DNA of 40,279 nt from Pasteurellaceae bacterium. GTDB lineage: Bacteria; Pseudomonadota; Gammaproteobacteria; Enterobacterales; Pasteurellaceae. Location: positions 1-40,279 of the forward strand of contig CAAEJV010000021.1 of NCBI GenBank assembly GCA_900756155.1, read 5' to 3'. The notes under the pieces were generated by a model that ran no database searches, was not told where the DNA came from, and was given only the letters and a program-made list of their open reading frames with translations. Position numbers and translations under genes: made by a program. Positions 23,669-32,200 of the stretch are shown in pieces. How positions within the stretch are numbered: position 1 is the stretch's first letter; each line of letters starts with the position of its first letter.

Positions 23669-24947
23669 TGTAGTGATTATTGGTGGCGGCCTTGCAGGTT
23701 TAACTTGCGGCATCGCTCTACAAGAACAAGGCAAACGTTGTGTCATTATTAATAACGGCCAAGCAGCAATTGATTTTGCATCCGGCTCATTGGATTTATT
23801 AAGCCGTTTACCAAATGGTGCGTTTGTTAAAAATATTTCTGAAAATTTGACCGCACTTTCTGCTCAATTACCGCAACACCCCTATAGCATCATGGGGGCT
23901 GAACGCGTATTAGCGAAAGCGCAAGATTTCGAAAAATTAGCGGAATCGTTAAATTTAGATTTAATTGGCTCAAGTGCAGAAAATCATCTTCGCGTAACGG
24001 GTTTAGGTAGCTTACGTGGTGCATGGCTTTCACCAAATAGTGTGCCAACCGTACAAGGCGAAACCCCATTCCCGTATAAAAAAATTGCGGTTTTAGGCAT
24101 TGAAGGCTATCACGATTTCCAACCAGAATTATTGGCGGATAACCTTACACTGAATCCACAATTTGCACATTGTGAAGTGAAAACAGGTTTTTTAAATATT
24201 CCTGAACTGGATCAGTTACGTGCAAATTCGCGTGAATTCCGCAGTGTAAATATTGCACAAGTTTTAGAATATAAACTGAAATTTGATGATCTTGTGGCTG
24301 AAATGAAAGAAGCTGCGAAAGGCACTGAAGCAATTTTCTTACCAGCTTGTTTCGGTTTAGAAAATCAAGAGTTTATGGAGTCACTTCGTAAAGCAACTGG
24401 CTTGCCATTATTTGAATTACCAACTTTACCGCCTTCTTTATTAGGTATGCGTCAACGTATTCAATTACGTCATCGTTTTGAGAAATTAGGCGGACTCATG
24501 ATGAATGGTGATAGCGCATTAAAAGCACATTTTCATGGCAACAAAGTTCGTGCTATTCAAACGCGTTTGCACGAAGCGGAAGAAATCACAGCAGAACATT
24601 TTGTCTTAGCTTCTGGCAGTTTCTTCAGTAAAGGTTTAGTTTCTGAATTCGATAAAATCTACGAACCCGTATTCCATTCTGACATCATCGGTGTGGAAGG
24701 TTTTAACGATACGGATCGCTTTACTTGGACTGATCACCGTTTCTCAAATCCACAACCGTACCAATCTGCGGGCGTGGCGATTAATGCGCAATGCCAAGTA
24801 CAAAAGAGCGGTCAAATTTTAACGAATTTATATGCGGTGGGTAATGTGATTGGTGGTTTCAATGCCCTAAAGCTTGGTTGTGGTTCTGGCGTAGCAGTGG
24901 TAACAGCGCTTGCTGTTGCTGATGAAATTCTTCACAACACACATTAA
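23658..24947 (+). CDS. glpB: Anaerobic glycerol-3-phosphate dehydrogenase subunit B
   Basis: The second FAD-binding subunit; with GlpA it forms the soluble dimer that GlpC anchors to the membrane. 429 residues, with VVIIGGGLAGLTCGIALQEQ at the start and a C-terminal GGFNALKLGCGSG segment. ATG 23658 overlaps the glpA stop, with AAGGGA about ten bases upstream inside glpA, so translation is probably coupled. A USS and one AAGAGCGGT variant occur inside the gene. Confidence 0.97.
   Translation: MNFDVVIIGGGLAGLTCGIALQEQGKRCVIINNGQAAIDFASGSLDLLSRLPNGAFVKNISENLTALSAQLPQHPYSIMGAERVLAKAQDFEKLAESLNLDLIGSSAENHLRVTGLGSLRGAWLSPNSVPTVQGETPFPYKKIAVLGIEGYHDFQPELLADNLTLNPQFAHCEVKTGFLNIPELDQLRANSREFRSVNIAQVLEYKLKFDDLVAEMKEAAKGTEAIFLPACFGLENQEFMESLRKATGLPLFELPTLPPSLLGMRQRIQLRHRFEKLGGLMMNGDSALKAHFHGNKVRAIQTRLHEAEEITAEHFVLASGSFFSKGLVSEFDKIYEPVFHSDIIGVEGFNDTDRFTWTDHRFSNPQPYQSAGVAINAQCQVQKSGQILTNLYAVGNVIGGFNALKLGCGSGVAVVTALAVADEILHNTH
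23850..23858 (-). repeat. DNA uptake signal sequence
   Basis: ACCGCACTT within glpB, read as TAL. Confidence 0.85.
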
Positions 24948-24956
24948 GGAGGCGTT

Positions 24957-26234
24957 ATGAACATTCAACAATTAATTGATAATGCAAAACAATCCCTTAA
25001 TGCGCCACAACATCATCATGCCTTTGATGAAAGCTTTGAGAGCTGCATTAAATGTACGGCGTGTACTGCAGTATGTCCGGTTTCGCGTCAAAATCCAAAC
25101 TATCCAGGTCCAAAACAATCAGGCCCGGATGGTGAGCGTTTACGCTTAAAATCAGCCGAACTTTATGATGAAGCATTGAAATACTGTACTAACTGTAAAC
25201 GTTGTGAAATTGCGTGTCCGTCTGATGTGAAAATTGGTGACATTATCGTTCGTGCAAGAAATAAATACCTTGCTCAACAACACAAACCGGCTGTGCAAAA
25301 ATTACGTGATGCGATTTTAAGTAACACCGATATTATGGGGTCACTTAATACACCGCTTGCACCAATTGTGAATACGATTACAGGTTTGAAAGCGACAAAA
25401 TTTGTGTTGGAAAAAGCGTTAAAAATCAGCCGTCATCGCACGTTACCAAAATATTCCTTTGGTACGTTCCGCAGCTGGTATATGAAAAAAATGGTGGAAA
25501 GCCAACAAAAATTCGAACGCAAAGTGGCGTATTATCACGGTTGTTATGTGAACTACAATAATCCACAATTGGGTAAAGAATTTATTCAAGTGTTCAATGC
25601 TATGGACATTGGCGTGGTGTTATTGGAAAAAGAAAAATGCTGCGGCTTGCCATTAAGCGTAAACCAATTCCCAGAACGAGCGAAAAAAATCGCACAATTT
25701 AACACCGATTACATCAGCAAAATGGTGGATGAAAATGGCTTGGATGTGATCAGTGAAGCATCAAGTTGTTCCCTAAATTTACGTGATGAATATCATCATA
25801 TTTTAGGTATCGACAATGCGAAAGTTCGTCCACATATTCACATGGTGACACCATTCTTATATCAACTCTTTAAAGAAGGTAAAACCTTACCGCTTAAACC
25901 ATTGAAATTGCGAGTGGCTTATCACACCGCCTGTCACGTGGATAAAGCAGGTTGGGCACCATACACCTTGGAAGTGTTAAAACAAATTCCAGGTTTAGAA
26001 GTGGTGATGTTACCATCACAATGTTGTGGTATCGCAGGAACATACGGTTTCAAAGAAGAAAACTACGAGGTTTCCCAATCTATCGGTAAAAACTTATTCG
26101 ATAACATCAATGCAGGCGGATTTGATTACGTGATCTCTGAATGCCAAACTTGTAAATGGCAGATCGATATGTCATCTAACGTGACTTGTATCCATCCATT
26201 GACGTTATTGTGTATGTCGATGAATCAAGCTTAG
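24957..26234 (+). CDS. glpC: Anaerobic glycerol-3-phosphate dehydrogenase subunit C
   Basis: The membrane-associated Fe-S subunit that passes electrons to the quinone pool. 425 residues. Two [4Fe-4S] ferredoxin motifs occur near the N-terminus: CIKCTACTAVCPVSR and CTNCKRCEIACPS. Two CCG domains follow (EKCCGLPLS and QCCGIAGTYG). It starts 9 bases after glpB with AAGGAGG ahead of the ATG and closes the glpABC operon. Confidence 0.97.
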   Translation: MNIQQLIDNAKQSLNAPQHHHAFDESFESCIKCTACTAVCPVSRQNPNYPGPKQSGPDGERLRLKSAELYDEALKYCTNCKRCEIACPSDVKIGDIIVRARNKYLAQQHKPAVQKLRDAILSNTDIMGSLNTPLAPIVNTITGLKATKFVLEKALKISRHRTLPKYSFGTFRSWYMKKMVESQQKFERKVAYYHGCYVNYNNPQLGKEFIQVFNAMDIGVVLLEKEKCCGLPLSVNQFPERAKKIAQFNTDYISKMVDENGLDVISEASSCSLNLRDEYHHILGIDNAKVRPHIHMVTPFLYQLFKEGKTLPLKPLKLRVAYHTACHVDKAGWAPYTLEVLKQIPGLEVVMLPSQCCGIAGTYGFKEENYEVSQSIGKNLFDNINAGGFDYVISECQTCKWQIDMSSNVTCIHPLTLLCMSMNQA

Positions 26235-26236
26235 TG

Positions 26237-26276
26237 AAAAGAGCGGAAACTGATAAAAAAGTGACCGCTCTTTTTG
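26237..26276 (+). terminator. glpC terminator, AAGAGCGG variant
   Basis: AAAAGAGCGG pairs with CCGCTCTTTT, followed by T. The second arm contains ACCGCTCTT, the one-base USS variant; the first arm is AAGAGCGGA. Confidence 0.85.
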
Positions 26277-26304
26277 TTATTTAATCCAATATGGAGAATT
26301 AATT

Positions 26305-27396
26305 ATGCAAAAAATCTTCAAGGTTTCCTTACTTGCTGTGCTTTCATCTCTTGCAGTAAACAGTTTTGCCAGCACGGCAGAAGTGAAAGTGCTTGAGCCT
26401 CAATTAAATTACCAACAACTTCTTACTCAAAGACAGGTTGTGGATGAGTTGCTTGAACAAGCGGTGAAAATCCAAAACTCACCGGCTCGTGTTTCAAATG
26501 CAGGTTTTACCGCGAAACTTCCTTCCAATATGGAGCGTATTGCGGATCTTTTATTAGAAGCGTATAAGCTTGAGCCTTATCGTGTGGATTTTTTGTTTGG
26601 CGCAGCGAATGCCAATATTTATAACGGCAATACAGATAAAGCCATTGAGCTTTATCAAAAAGTGCTTGATGTGGCGCCAGATGATGTGAAAGCACATACT
26701 TACTTGGCTGCATGGAATCGTTTTAAAGGCAATCAAGCAGAAACAACAAAACATTTAGATCGCTTAAAACAACTTTCCCCAGAAAGCGCAAGCAAATTAG
26801 AAAAAGTTTTTGCAGTGATTGATAAAGCGGCTAATCAACCAATTACCGATAAACTCGAAACCAAGTTACCGGCGCAATCGGCGATTATTACGTTGGGGTA
26901 CGCTTTAAATCCAGATGGCAGCATGCATGATATTTTGGTGCAACGTTTAGAGAAAACCTTAGAAATTGCGAATCAAAATCCAGATGCTTTAATTATTGTG
27001 ACTGGCGGCGTGCCACAAAACAATAAAACCGAAGGGGATTTAATGAAGCAATGGTTAATTGAGAAAGGGGTGGATGCAAGCCGTATTTATTCGGATAACT
27101 ATGCGCGTTCAACAGTCGAAAATGCGCTTTTCTCTCGTTACTCTTTAGCGAAACACAAAATCAAACATGCTGTGTTGATTAGCTCGGGTAGTCATGTTCG
27201 TCGTGGACAAGCGTTATTTGAAATTGCGACGCAAGAATCTGGTCCACAAGGTCTTGTGATTGAAACGGTAGCAGCATTAGATAAACCGTTAGATCAATTA
27301 CAAAAAATTACGGAGAAAGACTTGCTAGGTATTTATCGCGACAGCTTAAAAACAATGGGATTGCCAATGTTTAACAGCGGTGCATTGCAAGATTAA
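26305..27396 (+). CDS. Exported TPR plus DUF218 (YdcF/SanA/ElyC-like) protein
   Basis: A 363-residue protein with a signal peptide (cut probably after SFA, about residue 22). A helical region (about 75-175) contains two TPR-like repeats, including AIELYQKVLDVAPDDVKAHTYLA. A C-terminal DUF218 domain (about 190-340) shows AIITLGY, IIVTGG and the ARSTVENALFS segment. DUF218 proteins such as ElyC and SanA affect envelope polysaccharide and barrier function in E. coli, without a proven reaction. The whole protein appears periplasmic. It is monocistronic, between glpC and asnA terminators. Confidence 0.85.
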   Translation: MQKIFKVSLLAVLSSLAVNSFASTAEVKVLEPQLNYQQLLTQRQVVDELLEQAVKIQNSPARVSNAGFTAKLPSNMERIADLLLEAYKLEPYRVDFLFGAANANIYNGNTDKAIELYQKVLDVAPDDVKAHTYLAAWNRFKGNQAETTKHLDRLKQLSPESASKLEKVFAVIDKAANQPITDKLETKLPAQSAIITLGYALNPDGSMHDILVQRLEKTLEIANQNPDALIIVTGGVPQNNKTEGDLMKQWLIEKGVDASRIYSDNYARSTVENALFSRYSLAKHKIKHAVLISSGSHVRRGQALFEIATQESGPQGLVIETVAALDKPLDQLQKITEKDLLGIYRDSLKTMGLPMFNSGALQD

Positions 27397-27410
27397 TTAA
27401 TCCTTCAAAA

Positions 27411-27446
27411 CGAAAGTGCGGTGAAATTTCACCGCACTTTTTATTT
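27411..27446. terminator. Bidirectional terminator from a USS pair
   Basis: AAGTGCGGT (27414-27422) and ACCGCACTT (27431-27439), extended by GAAA/TTTC, form the stem, with T-runs at both ends. It separates the DUF218 gene from convergent asnA. Confidence 0.9.
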
Positions 27447-27456
27447 TCTCTTTCGA

Positions 27457-28449
27457 TTAAAGAATATGTTGATATTGTTCTAACATTTCTTTTGGCCATA
27501 CACTTGATTGCACTTCACCAATGTGTTTTTTGTGAAGTAAAAGCATAGCCATACGAGATTGACCGATACCACCACCGATGGTGAGAGGTAATTTGCCGTT
27601 TAATAAATCTTGGTGCCAATCCATTTTTAAGCGATCTTCATCACCGGTTAAGCCAACTTGTAAACGTAATGCGGATTCATCCACACGAATACCCATTGAA
27701 GAAAGCTCAAACGCTTTACCTAACTCAGCGTTCCACACCAAAATATCACCGTTTAAGCCTTTGTAGCCGTTTTCAGATTCAGTTGTCCAGTCATCATAGT
27801 CTGGTGCACGACCATCATGTGGTTTACCGTCTGATAATTTGCCACCAATACCGATTAAGAACACGGCGCCATATTCTTTACAAATCGCATTTTCACGCTC
27901 TTTGCTTGAAAGATCTGGGTAGCGTTTCACTAAATCTTCACTGTGAATGAAGGTGATTTCTTTTGGTAAGCTTGATGGGATATCAAAACGAGCTTCTACT
28001 GCTAATTCAGTTAAACGGATTGCACGATAGATAGAACGTACAGTTTCTTTTAAATAAGCAAAGTTACGACGACCTTCAGGAATCACTTTTTCCCAGTCCC
28101 ATTGGTCCACATAAACAGAGTGAGTTTGATCCAATGAATCTTCATCTGGACGTAATGCTTTCATATGAACAAATAAGCCTTCACCTTCTTTAAAGTGGAA
28201 ACGAGCGAGAGTATGGCGTTTCCATTTAGCCAACGAGTGAACCACTTCATAAACCGCATTTGGGATACATTTCACGTTTACTTGAACAGCTTTCTCAATG
28301 CCTGATAAGTTATCTTGCATACCGTTACCAACTTCACTAAGGATTGGACCCTGTACTTCGATAATGCCAAGTTGTTCAATCAAGTTTTGAGTAAAGGTGT
28401 TCTTTACAAAGCTGATTTCTTGTTGTTGTAAAATAAACGTCTTTTTCAT
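27457..28449 (-). CDS. asnA: Aspartate-ammonia ligase (asparagine synthetase A)
   Basis: Makes asparagine from aspartate, ammonia and ATP in the cytosol. The 330-residue length is that of AsnA. The sequence has the class II aminoacyl-tRNA-synthetase-like fold, with SEVGNGMQDNLSG near the N-terminus, VYVDQWDWE in the middle and TIGGGIGQSRMAMLLL near the C-terminus. The start at 28449 has AAGGAT five bases upstream; an earlier in-frame codon would add 17 residues without a ribosome site. It is divergent from asnC. Confidence 0.97.
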   Translation of the reverse strand: MKKTFILQQQEISFVKNTFTQNLIEQLGIIEVQGPILSEVGNGMQDNLSGIEKAVQVNVKCIPNAVYEVVHSLAKWKRHTLARFHFKEGEGLFVHMKALRPDEDSLDQTHSVYVDQWDWEKVIPEGRRNFAYLKETVRSIYRAIRLTELAVEARFDIPSSLPKEITFIHSEDLVKRYPDLSSKERENAICKEYGAVFLIGIGGKLSDGKPHDGRAPDYDDWTTESENGYKGLNGDILVWNAELGKAFELSSMGIRVDESALRLQVGLTGDEDRLKMDWHQDLLNGKLPLTIGGGIGQSRMAMLLLHKKHIGEVQSSVWPKEMLEQYQHIL

Positions 28450-28605
28450 ATTTATCCTTCTTTTTATAATAACTGCTAAGATTTGTTGTGCATTATTCAA
28501 TAAAATGACAAATTATTTCAAGTAATTTCTTTACATTGTTTTAAATGTTGAATATTATCAAAAATAAAGAAGATATTTTGAAAAAGATCTAATAAGGAGT
28601 GTTTT

Positions 28606-29058
28606 ATGAACAATATCGATACACTTGATCGCCAAATTCTCCGTGTACTGACTAAAGATGCTCGTACACCTTATGCAGAAATGGCCAAAAACTTTGGCGT
28701 GAGCCCGGGTACAATTCATGTTCGTGTAGAGAAAATGCGTCAGTCTGGCCTGATTGAAGGGACAAAAGCGATTATTGATGAGCGTAAGTTGGGTTACGAT
28801 GTGTGTTGCTTTATTGGCATTATTTTGAAAAGTGCAAAAGATTATGAAAAAGTGATTAAAAAGCTAGACACCTTTGATGAAGTGGTGGAAGCCTATTACA
28901 CCACGGGTAACTATTCGATTTTTATTAAAGTGATGACACATACGATTGCTGAATTACATTCTGTGCTGGCGACTAAAATTCAGCTAATTGATGAAATTCA
29001 ATCGACGGAAACCTTGATTTCTATGCAAAATCCTATTTTACGAGACATTAAACCTTAA
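28606..29058 (+). CDS. asnC: AsnC, Lrp-family regulator of asnA
   Basis: A 150-residue Lrp/AsnC-family protein. The N-terminal winged helix covers about 1-55 (LDRQILRVLTKDARTPYAE, then VSPGTIHVRVEKM), and a RAM ligand-binding domain covers about 65-145. AsnC activates asnA when asparagine is scarce. AAGGAG lies before the ATG. The divergent position across a 156-base AT-rich gap from asnA is the usual arrangement. Confidence 0.96.
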   Translation: MNNIDTLDRQILRVLTKDARTPYAEMAKNFGVSPGTIHVRVEKMRQSGLIEGTKAIIDERKLGYDVCCFIGIILKSAKDYEKVIKKLDTFDEVVEAYYTTGNYSIFIKVMTHTIAELHSVLATKIQLIDEIQSTETLISMQNPILRDIKP

Positions 29059-29074
29059 ATGTCATCGAAACAAT

Positions 29075-29107
29075 AAAGGCGTGTATTAAACACGCCTTTT
29101 GTTTTTT
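29075..29107 (+). terminator. asnC terminator
   Basis: AAAGGCGTGT (29075-29084) pairs perfectly with ACACGCCTTT (29090-29099) across ATTAA, followed by TGTTTTTT. Confidence 0.9.
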
Positions 29108-29109
29108 AA

Positions 29110-30405
29110 TTAACGATAACGATCGAGGAATTTGTAATAGAGTACGCCGATCTTGGTGGCTAAGTTTTTAAGATATTTTCCACCGTAAAACGAAGGGACT
29201 TTCAACCCTTCAAAAATTCTCAAACGTTCGTCATTACCTAAAATTGCTTCTGCAATAATGCGTCCTGCAAGTCCAGTGAGAGCGACACCGTGTCCAGAAT
29301 AACCTTGCGCAAAGTAAATATGCGGTGAAATACGACCAAAATGCGGGCTTGCGTTCATTGTCATATCAATTGGCCCTGCCCAGCCATAGTCAATTTTGAC
29401 ATTTTCTAACTGTGGGAAAACATGCAACATATTGCCACGCATAATTTGCACCATATCTTTTTCTGAGCTTGAGTCACTACCAAATAACAAACGGTTATCT
29501 GCACTCAAGCGATAGTAATCGAGCAAGATATTGTTATCGCAAACAGACATGCCATTGTTGATCACTGAGTCAGCCGTGGCTTGATCTAAAGGTTCGGTCG
29601 CAATAATAAAGCTCTCGACCGGTAAAATTTTGCGATTAATACCGTGATGAATGGACTTCGGTAGTGCATCAATATAAGCGTTGGTGGCTAAAATAACGTC
29701 TTGAGAAATGACCGCACTTTTATCGGTTTTGACTTCAATGCTGCCTGATTTTTCCACTAAATCCACAACAGGTGATTGTTCATAAATCTGCACGCCTAAA
29801 TCCAAGCAAGCTTTTGCTAAGCCTAAGCAATAGTTAAGTGGGTGTAAGTGGCCTGAATTGCTATCGTATAAACCACCCACATAAATATCACTGCCTAAAT
29901 GTTGTTTAAGTTTGGCTTTATCCCAAAGTTGCATCTTGTCATAGCCAAAAGTCGCATGGCTGGCTTTTTCCATTTCAATGAGATCGTCCATACGACGTTC
30001 ATTTAACGCCAATGTGGCATAACCTTTTTTCCAATCACATTGAATGCCATATTTCGCAATACGTTCATCAATAATATCAATGGCTTCTAGCGACATATCC
30101 CAAAGTTGTTTTGCTTTATCAAAACCCACTTGTGCAATATATTCATCAATGCCTTCTTCAAAACCGTTGATGGCTTGACCGCCACTTCTGCCGGATGCAC
30201 CAAATCCCACTCTTGCACCTTCTAACACAATGACTTTCTTGCCTTTTTCTGCTAATTCAAGGGCGGATGATAAACCGAAGAAACCCGCACCAATAACACA
30301 AACATCTGCTTCTTCTTGCTGAGTGAGAGGCGGCAGTTCAAAGGTTTGATTTCGACTATCGAGATAATAAGATTTGACGTGTTCTTGATGAGCAAATTCG
30401 AGCAT
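29110..30405 (-). CDS. FAD-dependent amine oxidoreductase, PuuB/DAO family
   Basis: A 431-residue flavoprotein of the D-amino-acid-oxidase fold. The FAD motif VCVIGAGFFGLSSALELAEKG is near the N-terminus, GFGASGRSGGQ follows, and AQGYSGHGVALTGLAGR is near the C-terminus, as in gamma-glutamylputrescine oxidase PuuB. The start at 30405 (MLEFAHQEH) is preferred on family length; no clear ribosome site is visible, and an in-frame codon 66 bases upstream would extend it. It is divergent from a spermidine/putrescine binding protein gene, so an amine substrate is likely. The specific reaction is unproven. Confidence 0.82.
   Translation of the reverse strand: MLEFAHQEHVKSYYLDSRNQTFELPPLTQQEEADVCVIGAGFFGLSSALELAEKGKKVIVLEGARVGFGASGRSGGQAINGFEEGIDEYIAQVGFDKAKQLWDMSLEAIDIIDERIAKYGIQCDWKKGYATLALNERRMDDLIEMEKASHATFGYDKMQLWDKAKLKQHLGSDIYVGGLYDSNSGHLHPLNYCLGLAKACLDLGVQIYEQSPVVDLVEKSGSIEVKTDKSAVISQDVILATNAYIDALPKSIHHGINRKILPVESFIIATEPLDQATADSVINNGMSVCDNNILLDYYRLSADNRLLFGSDSSSEKDMVQIMRGNMLHVFPQLENVKIDYGWAGPIDMTMNASPHFGRISPHIYFAQGYSGHGVALTGLAGRIIAEAILGNDERLRIFEGLKVPSFYGGKYLKNLATKIGVLYYKFLDRYR
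29711..29719 (-). repeat. DNA uptake signal sequence
   Basis: ACCGCACTT within the PuuB-like gene. Confidence 0.85.
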
Positions 30406-30488
30406 AGTTGATGACTGATTAACATAAAATAGAGATGAGAGAAATCTTACCCTGATGGGAAAATATGTCAAACCTTTTGCAAAAAAGG

Positions 30489-30497
30489 TGCTATACT
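30489..30497 (+). promoter_or_regulatory. Extended -10 promoter for potD
   Basis: TGCTATACT is an extended -10 element 67 bases before the TTG start. No strong -35 is seen, as is common with extended -10 promoters. Confidence 0.55.
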
Positions 30498-30563
30498 CCC
30501 CAAGTTTACATAGGTAAACGATTACTTAAGGTTTATTTTGATTGTCCTGAGGAGGTCAATAAA

Positions 30564-31619
30564 TTGAAAAAAAATGCTGTTCAATACATTAAATCACTTT
30601 GTCTTTCTGCTGTTGCATTTGTCGCAACCTCTGCAGCATTCGCTGCTGAGAAACTTTATGTTTACAACTGGACTGACTATGTGCCATCTAATTTGGTTGC
30701 GGAATTTACCAAAGAAACCGGCATTGAAGTGATTTATTCTACGTTTGAAAGTAATGAAGAAATGTATGCTAAATTGAAGCTGACCTCTAGTACAGGCAGT
30801 GGTTATGATTTAGTTTTCCCATCAAGCTATTACGTCAATAAAATGGCGAAAGAAGGCATGTTGCAAGAGCTTGATCACAGCAAATTAAGTAATTTTAAAC
30901 AAATTCCAGCAAATTTATTAAACAAGGAATTTGACCCAAATAACAAATATTCTCTGCCTTACGTTTATGGCTTAACCGGTATCGGTGTGAATGCGGATGA
31001 TATTGACCCAAGCAAAATTACGAGTTGGGCTGATTTATGGAATCCAGAATTTAAAGGCAAGGTATTATTAACCAGTGATGCGCGTGAAGTGTTCCACATT
31101 GCATTACTTTTAGATGGAAAATCACCAAACACCACGAATGAAGAAGACATTAAAGCGGCTTACGAGCGCTTAGTGAAATTGTTACCAAATGTGGTGACCT
31201 TTAACTCTGACTCGCCAGAAGTTCCGTTTGTTCAAGGTGAAGCCTCTATTGGTATGTTATGGAATGGTTCGGCTTATTTAGCACACAAAGAAAATCCAAG
31301 TATCCAATTTGTATATCCAAAAGAAGGCGCGATTTTCTGGATGGATAACTACGCGATTCCAAAAGGCTCAAAAAATGTAGAAGGCGCTTACAAATTTATC
31401 GACTTCTTACTTCGTCCTGAAAATGCGAAATTAGTGGTGGAGAAAATGGGCTTCTCCATGCCAAATGAAGGCGTAAAAGCATTGCTTTCACCTGAAATGG
31501 CGGATAATCCAACGTTATTCCCATCAGCTGAAAATATCGAAAAAGGTATTATGCAAGGTGATGTGGGTGAAGCAGTGGATATTTACGAAAAATATTGGAA
31601 TAAATTAAAAACGAATTAA
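30564..31619 (+). CDS. potD: Spermidine/putrescine ABC transporter substrate-binding protein, TTG start
   Basis: A periplasmic polyamine-binding protein, about 351 residues. From the TTG, the sequence MKKNAVQYIK plus a hydrophobic core and ATSAAFA gives a standard signal peptide cut before AEKLYVYNW. KLYVYNWTDYVPSNLV, the ETGIEVIYSTFESNEEMYAKLK block and LWNGSAYLA match PotD. GAGGAGG lies 8 bases before the TTG; the only upstream in-frame ATG (30465) would prepend residues with no signal-peptide character. No potABC genes are adjacent, so it either serves a transporter encoded elsewhere or works alone. Confidence 0.92.
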   Translation: MKKNAVQYIKSLCLSAVAFVATSAAFAAEKLYVYNWTDYVPSNLVAEFTKETGIEVIYSTFESNEEMYAKLKLTSSTGSGYDLVFPSSYYVNKMAKEGMLQELDHSKLSNFKQIPANLLNKEFDPNNKYSLPYVYGLTGIGVNADDIDPSKITSWADLWNPEFKGKVLLTSDAREVFHIALLLDGKSPNTTNEEDIKAAYERLVKLLPNVVTFNSDSPEVPFVQGEASIGMLWNGSAYLAHKENPSIQFVYPKEGAIFWMDNYAIPKGSKNVEGAYKFIDFLLRPENAKLVVEKMGFSMPNEGVKALLSPEMADNPTLFPSAENIEKGIMQGDVGEAVDIYEKYWNKLKTN

Positions 31620-31633
31620 TGATATTTTGATGA

Positions 31634-31664
31634 AAAGTGCGGTGAATTTGACCGCACTTTTTCT
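31634..31664 (+). terminator. potD terminator from a USS pair
   Basis: AAGTGCGGT (31635-31643) and ACCGCACTT (31651-31659) form the stem with a 7-base loop (GAATTTG) and a T-run. Confidence 0.88.
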
Positions 31665-31680
31665 TTGTAAAGGATGACAA

Positions 31681-32094
31681 ATGAGTTTTCTTGAGCGACT
31701 TTTTCACGCAATCTTGTTTGAAACCACGGTTGTGTTGCTTTCCGTTTTCGCTTTGTATTTCTTTACAGAAGAAAGTGTGTCTATTCTCTTTGGTTCCATG
31801 GTGCTGGTTTCCTTAACAGCCATGCTATGGAATCTCATCTTTAATTATTTCTTTGATAAAGTCTTTACGGGGCCGCGAGAAAAGCGAGGCGTCATATTTC
31901 GTACTTTACATGCCATTTCATTTGAAGGTGGTTTGCTTATTTTCACTGTGCCGATCATTGCTTACTTTTTAAAAGTGGATTGGATTACAGCTTTTATGAT
32001 GGATTTCAGTTTAACGGTGATGGTGACAGTTTATACCTTTATTTTTAATTGGGTGTATGATCACGCACGATTGCTATTTATTAAGCGTGAATGA
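31681..32094 (+). CDS. PACE-family (AceI-like) multidrug efflux protein
   Basis: A 137-residue, four-helix inner-membrane protein with two bacterial transmembrane pair domains. It begins FLERLFHAILFE, with the conserved acidic residue E14 in helix 1, and each half carries a W/N-rich motif (WNLIFNYFFDK near 50-60, FNWVYDHARL near 120-130). PACE proteins export biguanides and probably short diamines. It follows potD by 61 bases across a terminator; the polyamine neighbourhood is suggestive but not proof of a diamine substrate. AAAGGA ribosome site. Confidence 0.9.
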   Translation: MSFLERLFHAILFETTVVLLSVFALYFFTEESVSILFGSMVLVSLTAMLWNLIFNYFFDKVFTGPREKRGVIFRTLHAISFEGGLLIFTVPIIAYFLKVDWITAFMMDFSLTVMVTVYTFIFNWVYDHARLLFIKRE

Positions 32095-32120
32095 TGAAAC
32101 GGGAAATAGTAAAAAAAGAA

Positions 32121-32168
32121 TAAAAAAGTGCGGTCAAAATCTCTAGTGTTTTTGACCGCACTTTGATT
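32121..32168. terminator. Bidirectional terminator from a USS pair
   Basis: AAAGTGCGGTCAAAA (32125-32139) pairs with TTTTGACCGCACTTT (32150-32164), T-rich on both sides. It separates the PACE gene from convergent purB. Confidence 0.9.
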
Positions 32169-32200
32169 TTTTAGGGCATGAAAAGATGCTCTTTTATTTT

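Noticed and set aside
30465..30563. Upstream ATG for potD
   Set aside because: The added 33 residues have no homology, span the probable promoter and would remove the signal peptide from the N-terminus.
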